Positions 28,501 through 36,575 of a stretch of 64,000 nucleotides of DNA are shown here, piece by piece. The notes beneath the pieces were generated by a model. That model worked only from the letters and a program-made list of their open reading frames with translations. It had not been told where the DNA came from and ran no database searches. The first letter of the stretch is position 1, and the number at the start of each line of letters is the position of its first letter. Made by a program: the position numbers and the translations under genes. Origin of the DNA: Candidatus Aminicenantes bacterium UBA6072 (GTDB lineage: Bacteria; Acidobacteriota; Aminicenantia; UBA2199); NCBI GenBank assembly GCA_002436105.1, contig DIXU01000009.1:186001-250000 (forward strand), in the 5' to 3' direction.

Positions 28501-31023
28501 CTGGTAGGGATAGAAGGGGATGGTCACGGCATCGGTGGAGAAATCACCGCTCTCCTCGAAGACGCGCACGGTGAACTGGGCGTCCATCATCCCCGGCGCC
28601 GCCTTTTCCATCTCCAGGGCGATGGGGAAGCGGGCGTCGCCGTTGGCGTCCAGGCGCCCCTCGGCCAGCGCCTGCTCGGAAACGCCGACCTCGCGGGCCG
28701 GATCGTCGAACACGTAGTCGGCCCAGCGGGGAAAGCGGGTGGGGCGCGGCGCCAGGCGCACCTGGGCGTCGAACTTCAGGTCGGCCGCCACCGCTCCGTG
28801 CAGCCACTGGCTGCGCAGGGCGGCGGTCGCCGGCCGGCCCTTGACCAGCTTTTCCGCGCCCGGCTGGAAATCGATCTTCAGGCGGTTGGGGGCCACCGTC
28901 TCGATCTTCAGGTTCTGCTCGAAAACCAGGCCGCCGACCAGCACCCGCGCCTTCCAGTTGCCGGTGGGAGCCGATTCGCCGGTGCGCAGGCGGAAGGAGT
29001 GGAAGGCGTCGAGGGAACGCGCCGGCGGGGCGGTCTGGATCAGCTGTCCCTTGGGGTTGTAGAGCTCGAGAAGCAGCGGGTGGCCGGCCGGCAGCTTGCG
29101 CTCGCGGTCGAAAAGGACAAACGTCAGGTAGAGGTCGTCCCCGGGGCGCCAGACGCCGCGCTCGCCGTACAGGGCCCCCTTGATCCCTTTCTGCACTTTC
29201 TCGCCGCCCACGTCGAAATGGCTGGTCGCCAGCGCCCCCTCGCCGCTCAGGCGCAGGTAGCCCCGATCCTTGCCGTGCTGGGCCTCGATGAAGAACGGCT
29301 GGCCCTGCAGGCTCAGGGTCAAAAAGCCCGAGCCGTCGCTGCTGCCCTCGCCGAGCAGCTGGTTCTGGAAATTGAAGGCGCGCACGCGCACGGCGGCGAG
29401 CGGCTCGGCGCTGCGGATATCGGTCGTGACCACGTGCAGGTCGAAGTTGTCGCCGCGCTTGGCCACCAGGCCGATGTTCGAGGCCAGGAAGTTGCGCGCC
29501 TGGATCGCGTTCTCGTTGAAGCGCGGGTTGTAATAGGCGTCCTTGCAGGGGTCGCTGCGCTCGGCCCAGCCGTCGCTTCCATCCTGGTAATAATAGGAAT
29601 AGGAATAGTCCCAGTTGGAAAAGTCGCGCCAGGAGGCGTCGTCCTGGTTCTGCAGCTCGGGCTCCGGCACCGGCTTGCCCTGGTTGGCGCAGGGGAAAAC
29701 GGCGTTGCCGCGGTGGAAGGAGAGGATGATGCGGAACAGGCTGCCCGGGTTCTCACCCAGGAGCCGGGTCACGTCCAGGCTGTAGCGCCGCCAGACCGAT
29801 GCCTCCTCGGGCTTGTCGGAAAGGGGCACGGTCTTGCGCCACAGGAAGCGGCCGACCTGCGAAAGGTTATCCTTGCCATCCAGGTTGTTCTGCTGGAAGA
29901 ACTGCGCCATGTTGTTGGCATAGACCTGGAACGCGGTCACCTGGACCGCGCGCAGGCTCACCGCCTCGAAGGGAACGGTCAGCCGGTCCTTGTCGGGCAG
30001 GATGATGCCCTGGCCGACGAAGCGCACCTGCGGCGCCAGGCGCTGGAAAGTCACCGTGCGCGTGATTCGCTTTTCCAGCCTGCGGTCGTTGAAGTTGCGC
30101 ACGCCGGGATGGATGGTCACATCGACGGCGGCGTCGAAGCCTTTGGCGGAATAGGCGCGGATCACGTTGTTATCGACCTCGAACGTGGGCTCGTGGCCCG
30201 GCACGGTGACCAGGCCGCGCAGGTTCTGGTTTTTCTTCAGCGGATCGGAAAAGCGCAGCAGGATGCTGGTGGCCGGTTCGAGGACGGCCTCGGCCTCCAG
30301 CAGGTCGAACTGGCCCAGCGAGGGGACGTCGATCCGCCGCGAGCCTTTCTGCTCGGCGCCGAGCGCCGATCCGTCCCAGTCGATATCGACATGGCTGGGG
30401 GTTTCCTGGCGCCGGATGGCGCGGATAACGAAGGAGTGGCTGCGCCCCTGGTTCTCGTGCGACCAGTCGATGGCCAGCGCCTTGCCCTCCTGCCGGGCCG
30501 CAAGGACCTTCCGGACGGCAGCGCCTTCCTGCACGTCGCGGGTGGTCAGCAGGCCGCGCAGCAGGAACTGGTTGGGAGAGACCTCGTCGAGCGGCGCCAG
30601 CCCCTGCAGGTCGATGGCGATCGACTCGCGGATGACGGAGAAGGCGAATTCGAAGCGCGCGTACTCGCGCGGCAGGCTCATGAACTTCTTCAGGTTCAGG
30701 ACGGCACGGTAGGCCGCTCCAGGCTGCAGCTGCCGGTCGGGAGTGAAGACCAGCTCGCGGGGCGAGCTCCATTGCGCCTTGCCGGCGATGGCGGGGCTGA
30801 ATTCCAGGTAGTCCTGAAGCTCGGAGGCGCCCTGACCTTCCGTGCCGACGTTGTTGACGAACAGCACGCGGATCGGCGCCCGGCGCGAGATGTCGCCCGA
30901 GGTAAAGGCGCTGATGTAGCGGTACCACTCCTGCGCCTGCGGCGGCTTGGCCTTCTTGCAGGAGAACTGGAAAGACGAAAGCAGCAGCAGCACCCATACC
31001 AGGACCGATCCTGTTTTTTTCAT
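25501..31023 (-). CDS. Bacterial alpha-2-macroglobulin lipoprotein
   Basis: An 1840-residue protease-trapping protein. A lipoprotein signal (FQFSCKK, lipobox Cys near residue 21) anchors it to a membrane facing the periplasm. A long series of macroglobulin domains follows, then the thioester motif GCLEQ with Cys1397 inside the helical thioester domain, and C-terminal domains. The intact CLEQ means covalent trapping is possible, unlike thioester-less bacterial homologues. The start at 31023 follows AAGGAGGGGG. The partner gene pbpC overlaps its 3-prime end. A TATATT -10-like box is visible near 31057-31062 but its -35 is poor. Confidence 0.95.
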   Translation of the reverse strand: MKKTGSVLVWVLLLLSSFQFSCKKAKPPQAQEWYRYISAFTSGDISRRAPIRVLFVNNVGTEGQGASELQDYLEFSPAIAGKAQWSSPRELVFTPDRQLQPGAAYRAVLNLKKFMSLPREYARFEFAFSVIRESIAIDLQGLAPLDEVSPNQFLLRGLLTTRDVQEGAAVRKVLAARQEGKALAIDWSHENQGRSHSFVIRAIRRQETPSHVDIDWDGSALGAEQKGSRRIDVPSLGQFDLLEAEAVLEPATSILLRFSDPLKKNQNLRGLVTVPGHEPTFEVDNNVIRAYSAKGFDAAVDVTIHPGVRNFNDRRLEKRITRTVTFQRLAPQVRFVGQGIILPDKDRLTVPFEAVSLRAVQVTAFQVYANNMAQFFQQNNLDGKDNLSQVGRFLWRKTVPLSDKPEEASVWRRYSLDVTRLLGENPGSLFRIILSFHRGNAVFPCANQGKPVPEPELQNQDDASWRDFSNWDYSYSYYYQDGSDGWAERSDPCKDAYYNPRFNENAIQARNFLASNIGLVAKRGDNFDLHVVTTDIRSAEPLAAVRVRAFNFQNQLLGEGSSDGSGFLTLSLQGQPFFIEAQHGKDRGYLRLSGEGALATSHFDVGGEKVQKGIKGALYGERGVWRPGDDLYLTFVLFDRERKLPAGHPLLLELYNPKGQLIQTAPPARSLDAFHSFRLRTGESAPTGNWKARVLVGGLVFEQNLKIETVAPNRLKIDFQPGAEKLVKGRPATAALRSQWLHGAVAADLKFDAQVRLAPRPTRFPRWADYVFDDPAREVGVSEQALAEGRLDANGDARFPIALEMEKAAPGMMDAQFTVRVFEESGDFSTDAVTIPFYPYQNFVGIRLPKGDETRGMLLTDQDHVLQIVTVDADGNPVSRDKLEVSLYKVEWKWWWDKSGDSLAQYVANTRHVPVLKGEVATRDGMGSWKFQVKYPQWGRYLVRVVDPQGGHAAGRAVYIDWPGWAGRAREEKGSGATRLNFSADKPNYQVGEKATIFLPDAPQGRALVSLENNSRVLKQMWVSTQSGENRFEIDLDESMTPNIHVHVTLLQPHSGKKSDTPIRLYGVIPVLVDDPRTKLVPLLKVADELKPMEDFKVKVEEKSGRPMTYTLAVVDEGLLGLTRYAAPDLRKRFYNREALGVRTWDLFDDVAEAYGADLSRLLALGGDEEGGAAAGEKKQRRFPPVVLFAGPFALEAGKAAEHKFSMPQYVGAVRVMAVAGRDNAFGVAEKSVPVRQDLMILPTLPRVVRPGETFDLPVSVFVSRADIRKVQVQIDAGDRFLVDGPKIRTVEFSKPGDEMVFFPVTVSAGIGQGSVRIQATSGTRKAESRTAIPILAANPRILETLHAEVAPGETRQIAIRAFGIRGTNDVTLEYSMLPPFNLQKRLQFLIRYPHGCLEQTLSTAFPQLYLKNLIKLDDGQRKKVEANVTGAIEKMRTFQAPGGGFAYWPGEYEAHHWTSSYAGYFLLEAQRAGYRVPAAMLEGWKKHQRALANSWTAGPEHGRIVQAFRLYTLALAGSPDLGAMNRLRETAGLDGPAAVLLAGAFQAGGQREAADDLLGKCSWQVAKYRDDNRTFGSDLRDKAVMVRTLVHMGQEGRAKKFLDEIVSAMSSDTWYSTQETAYALMAIATYYGGSTAKPFRFQAGWQGEPLKEVEAVVPFHQQEFSPFTTAERMLRISNPGSGRLYVTATIAGIPPAGGETAHESNLRLEVFFRDADENAIDAGRLAQGRDVKVEIQVTNLSRQTLNNLALTHIVPAGCQIANPRLFSDEPGGGYFDYQDVRDDRILTYFSLKAGAKKTFTAMLNASYGGRFYQPGISVEAMYDAAFHANTTGQWMEIRR

Positions 31024-31119
31024 GCGCCCCCTCCTTGAGAATCTTGGCAAAAGGGAAATATAGCACAACAGGGGAATAAAATCATGGGCCCGGCCGGCGC
31101 CGGGAAGAGCGGGCTGCGC

Positions 31120-31425
31120 CTAGAAACAGTCCTTGCCGTTGACGGTGACCTGCTTGGCGATCACGTTGCCGGCGTCGTCGCGGACCAGGGTGACGCTGCC
31201 GATATACTGCGCATTGTCGCAGATGGCCTTGAACTCGAAGTAGATCAGCTTGCCGTTCCCGTCCAGCTTGGGGTTCGAAAGGCTGTAGGCCACGCAATTG
31301 GGCATCACGAGCTCGTCGCCGTCGAAATAAACCTTGTCGCAAGGGTCGGAGGAAAAAGCCTTGCAGCCCGCCGCGGACAGCAGCACAGCCAGGATGACCG
31401 CCAAAAAGCCCAGCCGGATCTTCAT
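31120..31425 (-). CDS. Small lipoprotein of unknown function
   Basis: A 101-residue lipoprotein: basic MKIR, hydrophobic core, and lipobox LLSAAGC, giving lipidation at about Cys20. The mature part is small, beta-rich and contains further cysteines (about four) that could form disulfides. No family is recognised. A GGAGG site precedes the start and a strong promoter lies just upstream. Confidence 0.72.
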   Translation of the reverse strand: MKIRLGFLAVILAVLLSAAGCKAFSSDPCDKVYFDGDELVMPNCVAYSLSNPKLDGNGKLIYFEFKAICDNAQYIGSVTLVRDDAGNVIAKQVTVNGKDCF

Positions 31426-31451
31426 GTCGCCTCCAGTATCATCAGGCAATC

Positions 31452-31480
31452 ATCATAGGCGTTTGCGTGCGGCTTGTCAA
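31452..31480 (-). promoter_or_regulatory. Promoter for the small lipoprotein gene
   Basis: On the minus strand, a perfect TTGACA (31475-31480) and TATGAT (31452-31457) are separated by 17 nt, located between this gene and the end of the glycosyltransferase gene. Confidence 0.65.
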
Positions 31481-31487
31481 CCTGGGC

Positions 31488-32753
31488 TCAGGGAGCCTTT
31501 GCCGCCATGTCGCCCGGCCTGGCGTTCCAGAGCTCGAGCAGGTAGGGCTTGCGGATCTCGAAAATGCGCGCCTGCTCCTCGACCACGGCCTCGGCCTCGT
31601 CGTTGGATTTTTCGCCGACGCGGCGGATGAAGGAGGCCACCCGGGCGAAGTAGAGCGGCGACAGGACCTCGATGACCTGTTTTTTGGCCGCCGGCCGGTG
31701 GTGGTAGGCCGCGGCGAACTCGAAGAGGATGCGCGCCCAGAGATCGGTGCTGATCAGGAAAATATCGCGGCCGGTGTCGACGCAGGCCTCTAGCTCGTCG
31801 AAGGTTTCGGGCCGGAGGATCGATCGCCAGGCGCCGTGCAGGGTCTGCCACGAGAGATAAAAGTGCTCCACCAGCCGCTGGAAATCGATGGGGAAGGCCT
31901 CCGGTTGCTCGTCGCCGGGAGTGCCCCATATGTCGATGGCCGCGCTCCGCCCGGCGCCGGTCCAGTAGGCGTCGGTCTCTTCCATGAGGGCGAAGAGGGT
32001 GCCGACCACCTGGCGGAACATCGGCTCCAGGCTGGCGGCCGGGTCCTTGGCGTCGTGGACCTTGACCCCCAGGTGCGTCTGGCAGATCCGCACCTCGCGG
32101 ATCAGGGCGTTGACCGTCAGCCAGATGTCGATGCCGAAGCGCGCCACGTCGGTGTGCCAGATCGGCAGATCCCCGAGCTCGGCGGCCAGGCGCCCGGAAA
32201 AGGCGAACTCGCCGCCGATCGGCTGGCGCACCCGCTTGCCGAAAAGGCAGCGCAGCATGTTGTAGGTGACGTTGTTGGTGATGGTGCCGTCGAACTTGTA
32301 GCGGCGGTAGAGCGGGGCGACGAACTCGTAGCCGCCCTTGACCACCGGGCCCAGCAGGCGCTCGATCCACTGCGGCGTCACCGAGCGCAGGTCGGCGTCG
32401 AGCAGGGCCAGCGCCTTGGCTTCCAGTTCGCCGGCGGCGGCGAAGATCATGCGCACCGCCGATCCCTTGCCCGGCAGCCCGCGGTAGATGCCGACCACGC
32501 CGGGGATCCCCTGCGCCTTCATCTCGGCCAGGGCCAGCTCGCGGGTGTCGTCCAGGGTGGAGCCGCCGTCGGCGATGATGATCGCGCCCCTGCTGCCGGG
32601 GAATTGCTCGCGCAATCCCCTGGCGGCTGCGGCCACGACGTGGGCGACGGTTGCGGCGTTGTTGAAGCAGGGTATGCCGACCAGCAGGTCGGCCTTGCCG
32701 ATGCGGCCGATCAGTTCCCGGGTGATGGAGCGCAGGGGCTTCACGTCGTTCAT
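31488..32753 (-). CDS. GT81-like family glycosyltransferase, candidate glucosylglycerate-type synthase
   Basis: A 421-residue cytoplasmic GT-A glycosyltransferase. The nucleotide-sugar fold is shown by LLVGIPCFNNAATVAHVV, the IIADGGSTLDDT segment, GKGSAVR and the metal-binding LLDADLRS. The later WHTDVARFGIDIWLT, IGGEFAFSG and QTHLG phrases match enzymes that make glucosyl(3-phospho)glycerate compatible solutes. The acceptor cannot be proven from sequence, and no phosphatase gene is adjacent. The start follows AGGAGGTG. Confidence 0.78.
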   Translation of the reverse strand: MNDVKPLRSITRELIGRIGKADLLVGIPCFNNAATVAHVVAAAARGLREQFPGSRGAIIIADGGSTLDDTRELALAEMKAQGIPGVVGIYRGLPGKGSAVRMIFAAAGELEAKALALLDADLRSVTPQWIERLLGPVVKGGYEFVAPLYRRYKFDGTITNNVTYNMLRCLFGKRVRQPIGGEFAFSGRLAAELGDLPIWHTDVARFGIDIWLTVNALIREVRICQTHLGVKVHDAKDPAASLEPMFRQVVGTLFALMEETDAYWTGAGRSAAIDIWGTPGDEQPEAFPIDFQRLVEHFYLSWQTLHGAWRSILRPETFDELEACVDTGRDIFLISTDLWARILFEFAAAYHHRPAAKKQVIEVLSPLYFARVASFIRRVGEKSNDEAEAVVEEQARIFEIRKPYLLELWNARPGDMAAKAP

Positions 32754-32785
32754 CGCCGCACCTCCTGGCAGGGGATCATGAAGCG

Positions 32786-32815
32786 ATCATATCACGACGA
32801 AGCGCTGCTTGCCAA
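32786..32815 (-). promoter_or_regulatory. Promoter for the glycosyltransferase gene
   Basis: On the minus strand, TTGGCA (32810-32815) and TATGAT (32786-32791) are separated by 18 nt, with TGA directly before the -10. Confidence 0.5.
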
Positions 32816-32860
32816 GCGCCGGTCGCGGCCGGCGAAAAAATCCTGCGCGGGCCTTGACAC

Positions 32861-32889
32861 TTGATTTTCTTCGGGAATTTAGTTATAGT
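32861..32889 (+). promoter_or_regulatory. Promoter for the HU gene
   Basis: TTGATT (32861-32866) and TATAGT (32884-32889) are separated by 17 nt in a markedly AT-rich stretch. A perfect TTGACA also lies 7 nt further upstream. The predicted leader is about 60 nt. Confidence 0.6.
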
Positions 32890-32954
32890 TCCGGCAATGA
32901 TCGTGGGCCAGGCGTGCCTGCCACGACAAAATTCATTAAAAAGGAGATGAACGA

Positions 32955-33236
32955 ATGCCGAAAGCAATGACCAAGAGCCAGATCGTGGCTGGAGTCGCGG
33001 AGAAGGTCGGGATCACCAAGAAGCAGGCCGGGGAAGCCATCGAAACGCTGGCGACCATGGCCTACAAGAACGCCAGGAACGGCTTCACCGTTCCCGGCCT
33101 GGGCAAGCTCGTGCTGGTAAACCGCAAGGCGCGCATGGGCCGCAACCCGGCCACCGGCGCCGCCATCAAGATCCCGGCCAAGCGCGTCGTGAAATTCCGC
33201 GTCGCCAAGGCCTGCAAGGACGCCATCCTCGGCTAA
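32955..33236 (+). CDS. HU-family DNA-binding protein
   Basis: A 93-residue nucleoid protein with the HU/IHF pattern: MTKSQIVAGVAEKVGITKKQAGEAIETL for the dimerising helices, then the beta arm with GFTVPGLGKLVLVNRKARMGRNPATGAAIKIPAKRVVKF, including the arm-tip proline region RNPATG. A clear AAGGAG site, a strong promoter and a strong terminator make it a one-gene unit. Confidence 0.95.
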   Translation: MPKAMTKSQIVAGVAEKVGITKKQAGEAIETLATMAYKNARNGFTVPGLGKLVLVNRKARMGRNPATGAAIKIPAKRVVKFRVAKACKDAILG

Positions 33237-33270
33237 GCCCGGATCGTTTCCCGATCGACTCGGCAACCAG

Positions 33271-33303
33271 GGCCGCAGCCGGATGGCTGCGGCCTTTTTT
33301 TTC
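33271..33303 (+). terminator. Intrinsic terminator of the HU gene
   Basis: A 10-bp perfect stem (GGCCGCAGCC/GGCTGCGGCC) with a GGAT loop is followed by eight Ts. Confidence 0.92.
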
Positions 33304-33359
33304 TTTCGTTTTCTTGAGATGTTCCTGAAAATTTAGGAAACAAGAAAATTCAATTCCCG

Positions 33360-33479
33360 GCGGCCAACTACCAGCACATCCCGCTGGCGGGCAAGTGGCT
33401 GCTCTCCTTCTGCATGCTGGCCGGCCGCCTCGAGATCTACACCGTGTTCGTGCTCTTCACCCGCGACTTCTGGGAATAG
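33360..33479 (+). pseudogene. 3-prime remnant of a trkH gene
   Basis: Thirty-nine codons ending in TAG read AANYQHIPLAGKWLLSFCML and then GRLEIYTVFVLFTRDFW, the C-terminus of TrkH-type potassium importers (typically KWLLSFLMLLGRLEIFTVLVLF). Nothing upstream, beyond the HU terminator, continues the homology and there is no start or ribosome-binding site. It is therefore a fragment left after deletion. It belongs to the longer TrkH class, unlike the KtrB-like gene at 5.6 kb, whose C-terminus differs. Confidence 0.8.
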
Positions 33480-33542
33480 GGCGGGAAACAGGTCTTACCC
33501 ATTCACTTCAGTTCCTTCGCCGCGAATCTCAACGGCACCGTC

Positions 33543-34040
33543 TTATTTCGCGGTCATCTTGATGCTGATGAAAAGAGAATGCTCGCCTTCCCGCCATTTC
33601 ACGATGATCCGCGCATCCTTGGTCTCCGCGCTATAGGCGTCGTGGGGCACCGTGGATTGCGGCGGGAAATCCCGGAGGTCCCGCACCAGCCATTCGCTCG
33701 TCGACCGCTTCAATGCCTCAAGCTTCTCCAGGTACGGCCGGCCGGCGTCCCGCACCAGGGTGTAGTCCAGTTCGCAGCCGACCAGGGTGGCGGCATGGAA
33801 AGTGAGCTCGAAGATGGCCGTGCCCTCTTCGACGGTCGCCATCCAGCGGCATAAGCGCTCGTCGCAGTTCGCCGGGCCGTATTCCGCGATCGCTTTCTTC
33901 ACGGCGTCCGTCTCCATGAACCACTGCAGCCCGAAGGGAAGGTAGAGCGCTTCCGCAGTGGCGGCGGGCCAGGGAAGCGGCTTGGCATTGACCTGGATCA
34001 CGCAAGCCGTCAGGAGCATCATGATGATGCATTTCTTCAT
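33543..34040 (-). CDS. Exported protein of unknown function
   Basis: A 165-residue protein with a signal peptide (about 1-19, IIMMLLTACVIQVNA). The mature part contains three cysteines and alternating beta segments. No domain is recognised. The start follows GGAGGAAAG, and a good promoter lies about 45-73 nt upstream. Confidence 0.65.
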   Translation of the reverse strand: MKKCIIMMLLTACVIQVNAKPLPWPAATAEALYLPFGLQWFMETDAVKKAIAEYGPANCDERLCRWMATVEEGTAIFELTFHAATLVGCELDYTLVRDAGRPYLEKLEALKRSTSEWLVRDLRDFPPQSTVPHDAYSAETKDARIIVKWREGEHSLFISIKMTAK

Positions 34041-34084
34041 CTTTCCTCCAGGGACTCGAAAGAAATCGATCCGTACTGGCCGTG

Positions 34085-34113
34085 ATTTTATTACCGCGCC
34101 GGAAAAAAGTCAA
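34085..34113 (-). promoter_or_regulatory. Promoter for the exported protein gene at 33.5 kb
   Basis: On the minus strand, TTGACT (34108-34113) and TAAAAT (34085-34090) are separated by 17 nt. Confidence 0.5.
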
Positions 34114-34182
34114 ACCCGCCAAGGCATGCGTTGACCGGGAGGACAACGGCGCATAGCAAACGGATCGTTGGCCATGGCCGGC

Positions 34183-34211
34183 TTGACTTTGCAGTCGACC
34201 GCAAATAAACT
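34183..34211 (+). promoter_or_regulatory. Promoter for the exported protein gene at 34.3 kb
   Basis: TTGACT (34183-34188) and TAAACT (34206-34211) are separated by 17 nt. It is divergent from the preceding promoter. Confidence 0.4.
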
Positions 34212-34251
34212 TACCATACTGGTTGAGGATACAGCGCTTCAAGGAGGGAAA

Positions 34252-35223
34252 ATGAAAGCACGCGTCATGGATGCCAATTCCGCTGTCCGGCTACTGCCGG
34301 TGTTTTGCATCATCGCCGCTTTCCTTTCTCCCTGGCTGGCCGCTCAGGCGGTCCTGAACCATTCGGATGCCCTCACCGCCCTGATCCAGCAGGCCGACCG
34401 GACCTATGCCCGGGCCGCGCACACCTCGATCCAGCATTATTTCAACAACATCCCGGTGAACGCGGCCATCTGCATGGGGCTGGCCATGCACGGCCAGAAG
34501 CGCATTGCCGATCCAAACCCGCAATATCTTAAGCACTACGAGGCCCTGCGCCGGGAAGCCCATGAGTTTCTCGAAGGACTGGCCAAGGCCCACCACTTCA
34601 GGAACCCTTTCGATGGCCAGCCGATGGACCGGCAGTCCCTGGCCGCGATCTTTGACAGCAACGCGTCAGGAGAACAGAACCAATGGGCGGTCCAGAACCG
34701 GCTTCCCGACCCGGCCGCCGTCCGCCAGCCCTTTATCCTGGATCGGGTGACCCCGCAATCGCTGGCCAAGCTCCACCTGAAGGACGATTCCGACTCTATC
34801 CGGTTGCTGGACCAGACCGCTCCCCCGGTGATCCAAGAGGACCCCCGCCACCGGCAAAACCCAGCGCCGCCACCCGGCTGCCCGGCCAGTTACGTGGTCG
34901 GCACTTGGTGGCTGCAAAAGTCTTTCACCAAAACGATTCATCGATATGAGATAACCCAGACCGGTGATTGCACCTTCGTCATGCGATCCCCAGAAACGGC
35001 AGATCATCTCGAATTCCGTTATAGTGGAGAATGGTCCCGAGGTTTTCAGCATGATAGTGGAATATGGATCCCTTCAGCACCTCGTTTCATCCTGACCCGC
35101 ATCCGGAGCCAAAGTGGGTGGGTCCAAAAGAATGAGGCAATTCATATCTACCGAAAACCGGAGGGCGATGAGATGCTCATTCTGTTAATTGATTTTAAGC
35201 TTTTTCGCAATAAGCCCAGGTGA
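34252..35223 (+). CDS. Exported protein with a lipocalin-like C-terminal segment
   Basis: A 323-residue protein with a signal peptide (VFCIIAAFLSPWLAAQA, ending near residue 33), a helical middle part and a beta-rich C-terminal domain of about 105 residues beginning VVGTWWLQKSF. That G-x-W opening with following strands recalls calycin/lipocalin-like folds and resembles the C-terminus of the next gene's product. Function unknown. The ATG at 34252 follows AAGGAGGG; an upstream in-frame TTG would run through the promoter. Confidence 0.65.
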   Translation: MKARVMDANSAVRLLPVFCIIAAFLSPWLAAQAVLNHSDALTALIQQADRTYARAAHTSIQHYFNNIPVNAAICMGLAMHGQKRIADPNPQYLKHYEALRREAHEFLEGLAKAHHFRNPFDGQPMDRQSLAAIFDSNASGEQNQWAVQNRLPDPAAVRQPFILDRVTPQSLAKLHLKDDSDSIRLLDQTAPPVIQEDPRHRQNPAPPPGCPASYVVGTWWLQKSFTKTIHRYEITQTGDCTFVMRSPETADHLEFRYSGEWSRGFQHDSGIWIPSAPRFILTRIRSQSGWVQKNEAIHIYRKPEGDEMLILLIDFKLFRNKPR

Positions 35224-35279
35224 TGAAGCGGATGACGTGACAGCCGATAGTCCATAATCGTTGAAATCGGAGGGAGGAA

Positions 35280-36491
35280 ATGCGGATGATTTTTTTTAGC
35301 AGAAACCATGTTTTCGCGGGCTTGACCTTGGTTCTGATAATTTTACTCCCGGCCGCCCATGCCCGGGCGCAGGACCAGGATGCCCAGGACCGGATCAACG
35401 CCATCGAAGTCCGCAGCGACCAGGTCGCCGAGCAGCGGCGGCAGGTGCGCGAGGAGCTCAATCGGGCCGACCGTCTGGCCAAGATCGCGTCGGCTTGGTT
35501 CATAAGAAAGACCCAGACCGATGCGGAGATCAAGAGCCTCGAGGAACAGAAAAGAAGCGGCAGTTTCAATATTTACGACACCCGGCAGCTGGACGACCAG
35601 ATGCAGGCCCTGAGCAGGAAGCTCGACGGCATCATGCGGCTGGATGGCGGACTGGCGATCGACGGAGTCCCGTTCAGCTCGCTTTTTCAACTTCAGGAGG
35701 AGGTCAAGCAGAAAAGCAGCGAAGCACTGCGGCTGAACGAAGAGTATGTCCGGTTAACGCAGGAGCTGAGGGCCCTGGACCAGGAGCGGGATGCACTGTG
35801 CCCCCAGGCGCTGGACCAGGCAAAAACACAACTTCGCTCCGACAAATTCACGCTCGGCTACCTGCGGGAGGACCTGGAGATGCTGCAGGCCCTGGTGAGC
35901 AATAACGAGCTCTGGATATTGCAGGCCCCGATCTCCATGGGCGCCACGTTCCCGCACATGTCCCGCGAGAGGGCCCTCATCATGCTCACCAGCGAATACG
36001 TTCACTCGGTCCAGACCACTCCCGGGAAAAAAGCGGATCACCGGGAACTCGCCGAAAAGATCAAGAAATACCAGGCGGAATCGGAGGCGATCAAGCGCGA
36101 GGTGCGCGAGCGGATCATTCCGGAAAAGATGCGCGAGATCGAGGAACTTCAGCGCCGGGTCAGCCTGCTGGAGGGCGGCCCCCGCGAGATCAAGGGCTGC
36201 TGGGTCATCGTGGTGGGCAGCGGGAATTACCCGACCATCGAGATCGCCGCCAACGCCCAGGGGGATTACGAGGCGATCCTGACCCACGTCGGGCAGCTCG
36301 ACTTTTTCAGGCGCGGAAACCGGCTGTTCTCGGTCGGCCGGGTCAACGACGACACCTACGACGGCACCGAGTACTCCTTCACCGCCGATGGCCGCCCAAC
36401 CAGGGTACCGTTGCGAATCATCCTCAGCCGCGACGGCAAGTCCATCAGCTATCGCTCCGACTCCCTACTGACCCTGCGGCGCTGCGACTGA
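35280..36491 (+). CDS. Exported coiled-coil protein with a lipocalin-like C-terminal segment
   Basis: A 403-residue protein with a signal peptide (about 1-30, ending HARAQ). Long heptad-rich coiled-coil stretches follow (about 35-130 and 250-300). The beta-rich C-terminal domain begins KGCWVIVVGSGNYPTIEI, which resembles the preceding gene's GTWW domain in its opening and in a following Gly-Asp pair. The two genes probably form a unit, 56 nt apart. Function unknown. The start follows GGGAGGA. Confidence 0.65.
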   Translation: MRMIFFSRNHVFAGLTLVLIILLPAAHARAQDQDAQDRINAIEVRSDQVAEQRRQVREELNRADRLAKIASAWFIRKTQTDAEIKSLEEQKRSGSFNIYDTRQLDDQMQALSRKLDGIMRLDGGLAIDGVPFSSLFQLQEEVKQKSSEALRLNEEYVRLTQELRALDQERDALCPQALDQAKTQLRSDKFTLGYLREDLEMLQALVSNNELWILQAPISMGATFPHMSRERALIMLTSEYVHSVQTTPGKKADHRELAEKIKKYQAESEAIKREVRERIIPEKMREIEELQRRVSLLEGGPREIKGCWVIVVGSGNYPTIEIAANAQGDYEAILTHVGQLDFFRRGNRLFSVGRVNDDTYDGTEYSFTADGRPTRVPLRIILSRDGKSISYRSDSLLTLRRCD

Positions 36492-36575
36492 TCCCGCAGG
36501 GAGATCGGAAACGAACCCAGGCAGGCAAGGTTCTTCGCTGGCCGCTTTCCCGGCAAATCCTCCGGGAATGACTGA

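Noticed and set aside
26041..31038. A 1665-codon open frame on the plus strand
   Set aside because: Antisense shadow of the alpha-2-macroglobulin gene with low-complexity composition and no start signal.
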